This document shows, in pieces, positions 38,935-49,261 of a stretch of 64,000 nt of DNA. Source of the DNA: Straminergon stramineum (Eukaryota; Streptophyta; Bryopsida; Hypnales; Calliergonaceae); NCBI GenBank assembly GCA_963920665.1, contig OY987273.1, positions 14,758,501 to 14,822,500 on the forward strand. The letters run 5' to 3'. Each line of letters opens with the position of its first letter. The first letter of the stretch is position 1. A program made the position numbers and the translations under genes. The notes under the pieces were generated by a model. That model made no database searches. It was not told the origin of the DNA and saw only the letters and a list, made by a program, of their open reading frames with translations.

Positions 38935-40509
38935 ATGTCTAATCCACATGAAGGTAGCAGCTCGAGGCGAATATCAATTTGGGATATGGATGATCCCAAG
39001 AATTTTGAAGTGCCTATTCCTACAAGTGTCACAACGGGAAGTGCAGCGAAGAGAAAAAAGCCTAGGACGGCCCATGAGAAGGACCCCACATATCCTCCTC
39101 CAAGTTATTCAAAGTTTGCATACGAGGTGACTCTCCAATGGTATGCCGGGAAAAGTGTCCAGTTCCTAGATGCAAACTACTTGAGGGACCCCACTTCAGG
39201 CATCGAAAAGCTACAAAATGATTTGACGCTTGGGATTTTAAGCAAGTGCTTTGAATCCGAGGATTTCAAGGACGTGGAGTTAACATATAATTCCAGAGTG
39301 GACCAATGGCTTAATGATGTTACTCAATTTGTTGTTTTTAACAGCAAAAGATTGATGAATGACCTTCGACCTCGAGTGTCTGGACAAGTGGAAGATGACA
39401 TGGCAAAAGACTTCCGTTTGGAGATGGAATGGTGGCAAACTGTTGTGAAGAAATTGTCAAAGTCCGCATCAAGGGGATTCAAGTGGAAAAATGAAGCAAT
39501 GGTGGCGGCATTTGCAAAAGATGGCGGATTGAATGTCACGTGGCTTCCGCCTTCGTCAAAGGTGGAGGCCCTTGGTGGGTGGGCACGTGAAGGTGGGCAT
39601 AGGAAGGTGTGCAAGGTGCGCATTCAAGGGGTACCTACCGTTCCCAATTACATTGCTTTAGCGGGCAAAATGCCCCAAAACAAGAACTTGCAGGATGCAA
39701 GGGTGGAGCAATCTACAGAGGCATTAACATGCCCCTTGAATCATCCAGCCATTATAAAATTCTTTGCCATCTCAGCCAAAACCATAGAAGCATATACTTT
39801 GTGGTGGAATGGAGGTCATTTGGGCAAGTTGAAGCAATGGAATAACAAAGTGTCACCAACCGTGGAATGGAACCAAATGCATCGAGTGAGGGAACTTCCT
39901 GAGGAACAACAAAAAGAACTTTCCCTTTTTCGAAGGCACAAGGCAAAATTGGCGTGGGCTCTAGTGTACGTGACCCACCTACTGCACGAAATGTTGGTGC
40001 TACACAATGACTTGTCTCCAAGGAATGTATTGTTGCATTTTCCCGATTATTCAAACGACGTTATCAACATTGGGATTTGTGATTGAGGGATCGCAAGTTG
40101 GATAGACGAAAAAGCCCCCTCTCATTATGGGTATCGAAGCCAAGATGAGACAAATAGACAACGACATGGACGTTGGTGGGTGGCTCCGGAGCTCTTCTAC
40201 ACCTTCGGGCCCGAGAATTCGGATACGAGCCTCTCCATTATGCAATCTACGCATAAGTATACGATGAAATCTGATTCATACTCCATTGGAAAATTGATGG
40301 AGTGGATGAAGATTGGCGATATGGATAATATTGATGAAGATATTTTCAAAAGTCCAGAAACATGTAGGTACTTTGCATTGAAGTTGGGCCAACTCACCGA
40401 AGAAGATCCAATTAATAGGCCAACATGTAGCGAAGTGGTGAATTTGGTTATGGGGCCCCCATGGAACATGATACCACCAGAATTTGTGTTCCGTAAGTCG
40501 CCTTTGTAG
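38935..40509 (+). pseudogene. Gene C: protein-kinase-like, stop codon inside the DFG position
   Basis: One frame of 525 codons from ATG at 38935, broken only by TGA at 40084-40086. The N-terminal ~225 residues are not a domain I know. A kinase fold follows: ALAGK (Lys 245, candidate ATP-anchoring Lys), an αC-like ARVEQSTEAL before NHPAIIKFFAI, catalytic loop HNDLSPRNVL (residues 357-366), then GICD-(stop)-GIASW at codon 384 where the Asp-Phe-Gly motif belongs, WVAPEL (APE motif, ~417), DSYSIGKLMEWM (subdomain IX) and a C-terminal RPTCSEVVNL. A Trp codon (TGG to TGA) would restore D-W-G. The glycine loop is not obvious. Known family members transfer phosphate to Ser/Thr or Tyr; the target is unknown. 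The gene reads away from array C. Confidence 0.75.
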
Positions 40510-41284
40510 TCTTCATGTAGTATGGTTCCATGGAAATCGTTGCACGAAATGTCAACTTAGCAAACACATTTTGTATTTTTCATTTTGGAATGAAAAACAT
40601 GATTATACAAATCTTTCTTTTCCATGTTACAATGTTACATGTGGGAAACCTACAAAATTCACCTACATAATCTTGCTTTTGAATTTGAGTCAATGAGTCA
40701 AAATGTATGATTCTTTTTGGTTGCGGGCAGTAAGTCAGTTACGGATTGTGTACTCTAAAACAAACTTTGAAGTTCATTACTTAATTCAATTTGTTAGGAT
40801 AGAAAAAAGAAGTTGGGTATAAATTGTTTATAAAAAAGATATGGGCATTGGGATTGGCAATTTGTTATTTCAAAAATAAGTTATAACCAATTTTATATTT
40901 TGAACCATTGGCTACTTCTTACTACTTACAATTATTTTCCTACATATTGTACAATCAAGTATACTTCATTTACATATTGTTCATTTTTGTCACGTGTACT
41001 CTCTTGTATAGCATGGAAGAGAATTGGAATTTTTGTTCTTGAATTATTTATGCTCAATTCTCGCACAACCTCGCAAAAGGCTACCAAACTTCACTTAAGA
41101 AAGTAAAAATTTAATTTTTGGTGAAGTTTTGAAGTCTTTTTGTTCATGGTTTTACATAATATTTCATAGAAAACAATTGGTGACGACTTTTTTAATTCTA
41201 TTGCATGGGTATGTAACTAACATCCATACGCACATCTTTCATATTACAAAACACTCCATTAAGAGTTTAAGACCCAAAAATTGA
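40510..41284. other. AT-rich spacer 3' of gene C
   Basis: No gene; probable 3' untranslated and intergenic sequence. Confidence 0.5.
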
Positions 41285-41688
41285 AGCTCCTATTAAGGGC
41301 TCCAGTAAATCCTACAAGTTATTATTTTCTTAAAAGATGATCTAATTGCCCCCAAAACAAGAATGTCAATAACTTTTTCAAAACAAATCCAAATGAAATG
41401 AATTAAAACTTTTTAAATAGGCAAAAATATTGTAAGAGAAAAAAAACTCAGTTTTTTGGTTTTTACAAATTCTTCTAATTTTTTTTGGTGCTCCCCTATT
41501 TTGAGCTTGTTTGGTCACAATTTGGTTCCCAAGCACCAATTGTGAAATAAATTTCATTTCCACAAAGCTTATGAATTTTTTTTAACTTCATGAAAAGTTT
41601 TAAACATCATGATGAAAATTTAGCCTGTACGTACTTGCCCAAACCCCCATTTCTCTCCTAGATGTCCGAAAGGACAATGGTCGTTTAG
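41285..41688. mobile_element. Partial TTAA-type MITE (right end)
   Basis: Its right end GACAATGGTCGTTTAG at 41673-41688 abuts the next element directly. The internal part (CTACAAGTTATT, CTAATTGCCCCCAAAACAAG) matches the other copies. The left end is missing. Confidence 0.5.
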
Positions 41689-42612
41689 CCCCTAAAGTCC
41701 CAAGGCCTTTTTCCCATCAAAAACCACTCAAAACTGCCATTTCTAGAGCAAAGAGCCAAAAAAAATTTTAAATGTTTTTTTGGCATATCTAACCATAGGA
41801 TCTTGTACTAGACCTGCATAAGAATGAGTGGAAAAAATTTCACAAGCTTTGGCCACATAGATAGCAAGATATTTGCATTTAAAGTGAAGGAAACAAGTTT
41901 TTTAGTAGCTCGCTCAACTACATTTTTTAGCTTTGAACCTTCATAACTTATAATTCTCTCTATTGATTTAGAATTGCTTTTTTTTTATGATGAATAATTG
42001 AGTTGAGAATATAGGAAAAAAAATTCAACAAAAAAATACTTCATCTTCACTCATTAAAAAATTGTTAAGTAGAAGTAGGTTTAAGATTAAAGAAAAATCT
42101 AAATTATTAATAGCTCTAAGATGGAATTGAAATACACTAATCTCAATGGTGAGATTGTTCTAGCAATAGAACTTAACCTTGTGAAGCTATTTTTTTTTTA
42201 AATTGTGAAAATTGAGGTCAGAAATGAATCCTACAAGTTATTTTTTCAAGAAGATGCTCTAATTGCCCGAAATCTAAGATTGTCCATAACTTTTGCATAA
42301 CAAATCGAAATGGAATGAATCAAAGCTTCCCAAGTAGATAAAAATATAAATTATTTGAAAAAAAATTTAAAAAAATTTAATTTGAAGTTTTCTTAAAGGT
42401 TAATTTCTGCCCGCCGAACTAAAAAAAGGACTTTTTATGCCATAACTTTTGCTCCTGGACTCCAATTGAAATAAAATTATATTTTCGGAAAGCTAATGTG
42501 TTTTCCTATCTTCATAGAAAAATTCAGAAGATTATGATAAATATTGAGACCATAGGAACCTGCCCGAAATCCATTTTGTCCCCCGAGGGGACAAGGGGAC
42601 TTTAGGGGTTAG
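41685..42612. mobile_element. TTAA-type MITE-like element, ~925 bp
   Basis: Left end TTAGCCCCTAAAGTCCCAAG; right end GGGGACTTTAGGGGTTAG. It shares the conserved left 200 bp (CTGCCATTTCTAG, CATAGGATCTTGTA, GCAAGATATTTGCATTT) and right 70 bp (CTGCCCGAAATCCATTTTGT) with the other copies. No coding frame. A further right-end-only remnant fills 42613-43393. Confidence 0.6.
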
Positions 42613-43389
42613 GGATTAAAGATAGGATAATAATGCCTTTCGATGAATTTGAGATATTTAAGCATGTGTACACAAATTCCATTTTCTTGCAATCCAATGC
42701 AATTCTTTTTTTCCATGTACTTGTCCTTTCTACAAATGCATAGAAAATGTTGAGAATTATTTTTGCACCATATAGTTTTGGGCTTTGAATCTTTGTAGTG
42801 GAGAATTGAGTTGAAGATTTGGGGTAAAAATAAAAATTCAAAAAAACTTAATTTTTCATTCTTACAAAAATTGATATGTAGAAGTAGGTACAAGATAGAA
42901 GGAAAATCTAAAATATTCATGTCTTTTATTAGGAATTAAAATGGTGAGATTGTTCTAGCTAGTAAACTAAACCATGAAAAGCGGAAAAAATTGAAAGATA
43001 CAAAAATCGGATTCACAAATGAATCCTATAAGTTATTTTCTTCACAAAGATTGGAAAGTGCTATGATTGCCCCCAAAACAATAATGTCCATAACTCTCTG
43101 AGAACAAATCCAAATTAAATGAATTAAAGATTTCCAAATAGGACAAAATTTAATGTGTGAGGAAAAAAAATTCAAATTTTTTTTTTGGTGCCCCTAGTCC
43201 CCATTTTGAGCTTATTTGGAGATAACTTTTGTTTCCGGGTAGCAATTGTGCAAAAAATTATATTCCAACAAAGCTTATGAGTTTTTTAATCTTTGTGAAA
43301 AGTTTCAAAACATCACAATGAGAATTCAGCCTATATGTACCTACCCGAAATTCCATTTGTCTCCCGAAGGGACAATGGTCCTTTAGGGG

Positions 43390-44322
43390 TTAACCCCTAA
43401 AGGACCAAGGTGCCTATTTTGGCAACATAGATTTTTTGGGTAGGTACGTGTGACTAGAGATTATATTGTTTTTCTTTGAAATTTTCACACAGCATGTGGA
43501 CGAGGAGTATCTTTAAGCTCCCCAATTTTCATAACTTTTGATCTCATACTTAAAGAGTTATTGCATGATATGCTGTTTCTTTCTCAACTCGGGCAGATCG
43601 GGCAGGTCTAAAAAAAACACTTTTTTTAGAAATTAAAATTTGAAATTATTTTTCAAGATTTATATAAGAGAGAAAAGCTTTAAATCAATCCATTTTGATC
43701 AATGAGTCAAAAGTTATGAGGATTTTTTGTTTACGGGCAGTTATAGATTCATTACTCCAAAATAAACTTTGAAGTTCATTATTGAACTCAATTTTCAATA
43801 TTTTGGAAAAAACAAACAAAAACATTGGCTGTAGATTGTATATCACAACATTTCAACCATTGGGATTGACATTTTTCAATTAAAAAAATAAATTATTAAC
43901 AATTTAGTATTTTGAACCATTGGCAACTTCATTCTACTTCCTATTTTTTTCCATAATGTTGTACAATTTCAAATGATTTGAAAATTTTCAAGCATGTAGC
44001 CAACTTGACTTGAAACATGAATCCAAAGAAGCACCACCAATTTGGTCATTTTTTCATGCAAATATGACTTTGTGAAGAGAAACTGCCCTATTTTTTGCAA
44101 AGTTAAAATAATGATTTTTGTCATTTCAAATGCTAATATCTTGCAATCTATAAGGTGAAATTCTCTGAATTTTTTTTCACATCTTCTTGAATAAGCTTAT
44201 TACAAGATCCTACAGTTACATGTGTCCAATATTTTTTTTTTTTCAAAATTTGGTACATGTTCTAGAAATGGCAGTTTTGGAGCATTTTTGATGAAAATGT
44301 AGCTTGGTCCTTTATGGGGTAA
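43390..44322. mobile_element. TTAA-type MITE-like element, inverted copy
   Basis: It starts TTAACCCCTAAAGGACCAAG and ends GGTCCTTTATGGGGTAA, with the conserved CAAGATCCTACAG and AGAAATGGCAGTTTTGG stretch near the right end. Its left terminus forms a perfect palindrome with the right terminus of the preceding element around the shared TTAA at 43390-43393. Confidence 0.6.
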
Positions 44323-44517
44323 GGTACATCAATTTGCATAACTTTTGACTACTAACATGGTTTAAAAGCCATTCTATAATATATAATTTTCTATAATTAT
44401 TGGGAAGCTCAAAAAATTTCTTAAATAATCACTTTCTAGAAAGAAAAGTTTCAAATTGATTTTCAAAATTTGTATATACAATTTGTACACCCTCCAAAAG
44501 GTGGAATGAAACGAAGA

Positions 44518-45000
44518 GGAGGAGCAGTCGCTGGAGGCGGGGTCGCAGGTGGCGCGGTCGCAGGAAGCACGGTCGTAGGAGGCGCGGTTGCCCATAAGCT
44601 GGACCTGAACCTGCAGTCGCCTAAGCGCGGTCGCCCAGACACGGTCGCCTTCGCTTTAGGATTCGCATGCGCCCGCAGACACACGGTCGCAGGAGGCGGG
44701 GTCGTAGGTGGCGCGGTCGCAGGAGGCACAGTTGCCCATAAGCTGGACCCAAACCTGCAGTCGCCCAGACACGGTCGCCTTTGCTTCAAGATCCGCACGC
44801 GCCCGCAGACGCGCGGTCGTAGGAGGCGGGGTTGCCCATAAGCTGGACCCGAACCCGCAGTTGCCTAAGCGCAGTCGCCCAGACGCGGTCGCCTTTGCTT
44901 TAGGACCCGCACGCGCCCCTTTGTGCATGTGCCCCGAGACGCGCGGTCGCCCCAACGCGACCTCAGGTATATGTGGCCGCGACTGACCCACAATCGCCAT
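44518..45000 (+). repeat. Array D: motif cluster upstream of gene D
   Basis: Sense cores such as GGCGCGGTCGCAGG, AGACACGGTCGCC and AAGCGCGGTCGCCC. A higher-order unit containing CCCATAAGCTGGACC recurs at 44591, 44735 and 44835. One core near 44957 is inverted. The 3' edge (TCGCCATTC, then TGCACT, CCTAG, GTGGCT) matches the 3' edge of array C (38780-38840), so the two leaders share ancestry. Confidence 0.7.
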
Positions 45001-45316
45001 TCCCACCTTCTGTGCACTATTCGGTCATCCACCTAGAAGTGGCTGGCTGCATGTTCGGGAGTTGGATTTGACTCTGTGACGTGGCTAGGGGTCATTCGCA
45101 CATTTTTGGCCTCTAATTACTCGTCGTGCATTTTGTGCAATCTTCTGTGAATTGTTGTGACCATTTCCTTCTTGTAAATGCACTTTACTTTGTAAATGTG
45201 AAGTCTAAGTCTTTCAAGGTCCACCATTTATAGTGCCTAGCCTAGTTTACCTTTTTTTGCGGCCTTATTCATAAACCCACCTCACACGTGTGGATTAGAC
45301 ACTCGAGGACATCATC

Positions 45317-46750
45317 ATGGAGGACGGGACCCCATCAGCACCGTTTACTACTCCAAAACCGCTCACTCGACCGTAGAAGAAGGCACTTCGTGACAAAGAT
45401 CGAAAAAGAGCAGGGAGAATTCGCAAGAAGCGCGTGCCTTTGCTTTTGCATCCCAAAATCAAGGCTTCTTTGGGTTGGAGAACGGAACCTGAGCCTTGGA
45501 CGTACGAAACGGTGAACAAATACGTGGATTGGTGCCACATAAACAAAGTGTTTCCGCTTTGGCATCACAAAATTCATGTGGAGCAGAACAAAGCAAATTT
45601 GGGATATTGTCTAAACGAGAATTTCACCCGAAGATGCCTCAATGTATGGATCAGATTGTATGATGAGCCAAAACCATACCGGAATGACAATTTTTGTTTT
45701 TTCCTTGTTCAAATGGTATATGCGGAGTGTATATTGAAGAAGAAGGTGAATTGGTCAACGCTGAAGGAGTTCCCCATTGGAGACCGTCCAGAAGAAGAAT
45801 CCATTCTCAATGAACATGCAGCAATTGATGTCGGGAAGACTTTGACACCAGTGAAGCCAGGCAAGCTAGTTGTCCAAGATGAAGAAGTGGTGTGGTCACC
45901 TAATTCTAGCTCAGATGAGCACATCGATGAATATGACGGATATCGCTTTGAAAGCGATGATGAAGATAGTGTCAGAGGTGGATAGAACATTGTTTTGGAT
46001 TTTGAAGTACTAGAGAAGGGGAAAGAAAGAGTTGATGAGGCAAACATGGAGACCATCATCAATCAACAAGGCAAGTCAAAAGAAAACCTTCTCGAAGATG
46101 ATGAACAAACGTTGGAGACCCAAATAAGCACGGCCATAATTGCTTTAGAAGATGTCAAGGAGCAGATCGCGGTATTGCAAGTCCAAAAAGCCACAACTCC
46201 ACGTGCTCCATCCAATGTGGTTAGTGCGCATGGGTCCAAAGAAGAGCTGAAAAGCATCAGCGATGCCATTGAAGAAACTCAAGGGCGTTTAGATGCATTG
46301 AGGAAAAGCAGGGACAATTATCGCAAGAAGAAGGACGAAAATCGTGGGCATCTCGTGGATGAGTATTCTGTCTTAAATGAGAAATTGAAGATTTTACAAC
46401 TCGATTGCCACAATGTGCAGAAGGAAAAAGAAGTAGTTGACCTCCAAATGAAAGAAAAAGAGCGGGAGTACTATGATGCTGCTTTGCATTCGGCGTCAAT
46501 TGTGAACGTTTCGACCATGGCTCTTGAATTTGGTAGCACGCAAGGGGAGTTAGCAATATTCCGTAGTCTCGTGAAGTTGTATGAGAAATCAATTACAATA
46601 TTAAAGGAAGAGCAACGTGACTTGGATGTCCACATTGACTATGAAATAAGGTGGATTAAATGGAGGGAAGAAGCTATAAGAAATGAACGTGCAAGAATTG
46701 CCGACCCATGGCCTGAGCCTAGGGTTAGCAATTATGTGAGGCCTAGGTGA
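45317..46750 (+). pseudogene. Gene D: WCHI-domain coiled-coil protein, two internal TAGs
   Basis: One frame of 478 codons from ATG at 45317 to TGA at 46748-46750, interrupted by TAG at 45374-45376 and 45983-45985. A basic start (KDRKRAGRIRKKR) leads into the domain shared with B and E at residues ~54-152: EPWTYETVNKYVDWCHINKV, FPLWHHKIH, NKANLGYC, MVYAECILKKKVNWSTLKE. An acidic Ser/Asp linker follows, then about 250 residues of coiled coil (EETQGRLDALRKSRDNYRKK; KEKEVVDLQMKEKEREYYDA) with a C-terminal basic segment. Both TAGs fit CAG to TAG. The gene follows array D by about 320 bp; a TTTATAG sequence near 45228 is a weak core-promoter candidate. Its WCHI domain looks closer to E than to B by eye. 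Role unknown; possibly a structural or adaptor protein. Confidence 0.7.
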
Positions 46751-46964
46751 AGAATACTGTGGTGTAGGATTGTAATGGGGATGTCAAATTTTGAACTTTT
46801 GGGGATTTAGGCCCAATTTTTATGTGAATCACTCTTTTCCAGGATATATAAAATACTAAGTTTGTTTAATTGTGTATAATGAAGCAATCATGCATATTTT
46901 CATGTCATGTATGTGTATTTTGAAGTGTTTGAGTGTATGTGTATCTACCTTTCAAAATTGTTAT

Positions 46965-47495
46965 TTAACCCCCTCAAGGACCAAGGCCTTTTTTTTGCCA
47001 ATAAACATTCAAAACTGCAATTAAAATTGGTCTAGCACTCTAGCGAGGAAGTGAACCTTGTAGGCCTTTCCACAAAAATTGCAAAATTGCATTCAAGAAT
47101 AAATCCTATAGAAGTTCTTTTTCCGAGAAGATGCTTAGATTGCCCAAATGACAAGATCATCCATAAATTTGACAGTTCTTATCTAAATGAAATGAATCAA
47201 AGTTTTCTACGTAGGTAAGATTGAAATCTCTAGAAAAAAATGTTTGAAAAAATAATATTGATTTCTGAATTTTTTTAAAGTCCGGTCTACCCAATTTCGA
47301 GCATATCATTTGTTTATGCCTTTACGGGCCTAACTTTTGTCCTGAAGACTCTATAGAAGAGCAAACTTTATGCCCATGAAGGTAATCATTTTTTTCATCT
47401 CAAAAAGGTCTTTTAGCAAATTATGACAGAAATTGTGATTAGAGGTACCTTCCCAAATTCCAATTTGTCCCCCCAAGGGACAAATGCTCCTTTAA
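46965..47495. mobile_element. TTAA-type MITE-like element, internally deleted
   Basis: Left end TTAACCCCCTCAAGGACCAA at 46965; right end GGGACAAATGCTCCTTTAAAG near 47495. At about 530 bp it is shorter than the ~930-bp copies. An isolated inverted left end (TTGTAGGGGTTAA) lies at 47960-47972. Confidence 0.55.
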
Positions 47496-48050
47496 AGCTG
47501 AGTGAAATTGATTGTTCCAAGCCTCCCACACCCTTCCCATTTTTTTTGGTTCCCAAAGATTTCAAGTCACTAGCACTCCCTACTTAATGGAAAAAATTGT
47601 CCCAACCCTCCTACATCGTTGCCAATTTTGTTTTCCAAAAATTTGAAGTCATTGGTACTCTTCAATGAATGAAAAGAAATGTTCCAAGCCTCTTACACTA
47701 TCCCCAATTATTCCCCCCTAAAGTTTGAAATCACCACTAGTTCCCATTTAATTAAAATAAATGTCTCACCCTCCCACAATGTACGGGGTCAAAATTCCTC
47801 AAATTTTTGCCCATCTTCCTACAGTAGAGTACTTCAAGATCCTACATTCCTACGGTTACACTTGCCCGAATTTATTTTGTTTTTCAATTTTTTTGTACTT
47901 GTACTAAAAATGGCACTTTTGGAGATTTTTTGGTGAAAACATATTGAAGGAACTATAGCTTGTAGGGGTTAAGATCAACCACAAATATCTTGCAATGTGG
48001 GTGTTACAAAATTTCAGATTTCTTGTCCACATATTTTCATATAACTTAGG

Positions 48051-48981
48051 TTAACCCCCTAAAGGACCATTGTTCCTTCGGGGGACAAATGGGATTTTGG
48101 GCAAGTACCTATGGGCTGAATTTTCATGGAGATGTTTTGGAACTTTTCATGAAGATAGAAAAACTGTTAAGGTTTGTGGGAATATAATTTTTTTCACAAT
48201 TGGTGCCAGGGAACAAAAGTTATGACCAAATAAGCTCAAAATAGGGTAGAGGAGGCAATAGAAAAAAAATTTAATTTTTGGAGAAATCTTAATTTTTCTT
48301 TTCTCATAGATTATATTTTTCCCTATTTGAAAAATCTTTAATTCATTTAAATTGGATTTGTGATGAGAAGGTTATGGACATTCTTGTTTTTTGGGCAATT
48401 AGAGCATCTTTGTGAAAAAAAACACTTGTAGGATTCATTTAAGGATGCAATTTTTGCAACTTTGCAATTTTTTTTTTCTTTCCATGGTTTAGTTTACTAA
48501 CTAGAACAATCTCACCATTGGGATAAGTGTATTTTAATTCCTAATAAAAGATATTAATGTTTTAGATTTTCCTTCTATCTTGTACCTACTTCTACTTAGC
48601 AATTTTTTAAGAATGACAAATTAAGTTTTCTTGAGTTTTGGTTTTTTTCCTAGATTCTCAACTCAATTCTCCAATATGAGGATTTAAAGCTCCAAACTCT
48701 ATGGAGCAGAAATTTTTAATTAAAAATGTTCAAAGTTGAATAGTCTAATCCCGCAATGTGTTGAAAAAATTGTCTTTTTCACTTTAGATGCAAATATCTT
48801 GCAATCTAAGCAATAAATAATTCTGAAATTTTTTCCATACATTCTCATACTAATTAGGTATAAAATCCTCTGGTTAAATGTGCCAAAAAACATTTTTTCA
48901 AGTTCTTTTACTCATTGCTACAAAAATGGCAGTTTTGAGTGATTTATGGCAACGAAAAGGCCTTGGTCCTTTAGGGGTTAA
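48051..48981. mobile_element. TTAA-type MITE-like element, best copy, 931 bp
   Basis: TTAACCCCCTAAAGGACCAT at 48051 and TTGGTCCTTTAGGGGTTAA ending at 48981: near-perfect ~18-bp inverted termini starting CCCC and flanked by TTAA on both sides. TTAA targets with CCC-type ends are the hallmark of piggyBac-like elements; assignment of this family is my inference. No transposase inside. Confidence 0.65.
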
Positions 48982-49261
48982 GATCCTCCAATTAGATGTT
49001 ATGTATTAGATTGTACAAACAAAGTTTTTAAAAACAATGTGTATATAGTATATATTGAAAATGAAAGCATTACATAATAGTTGTAGAACTACATAGCTAA
49101 AGACAAAGACTTGGATTTGGAAAAACAAGAGAATGAAATGTATACTATTTCACAATGTAAGTGCAGCTCTACAGATAAAATACTATGCTCTATAAAAGCA
49201 CTTTATCTCTTTTGTATTCTCCCTTATAGGATGTGAGACTACAAAATAGGAGCGCCTATTT

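Noticed and set aside
44463..44841. Ala/Pro/Thr-rich ORFs of 111-123 codons in array D
   Set aside because: They are translations of the GC-rich repeat and exist on both strands.
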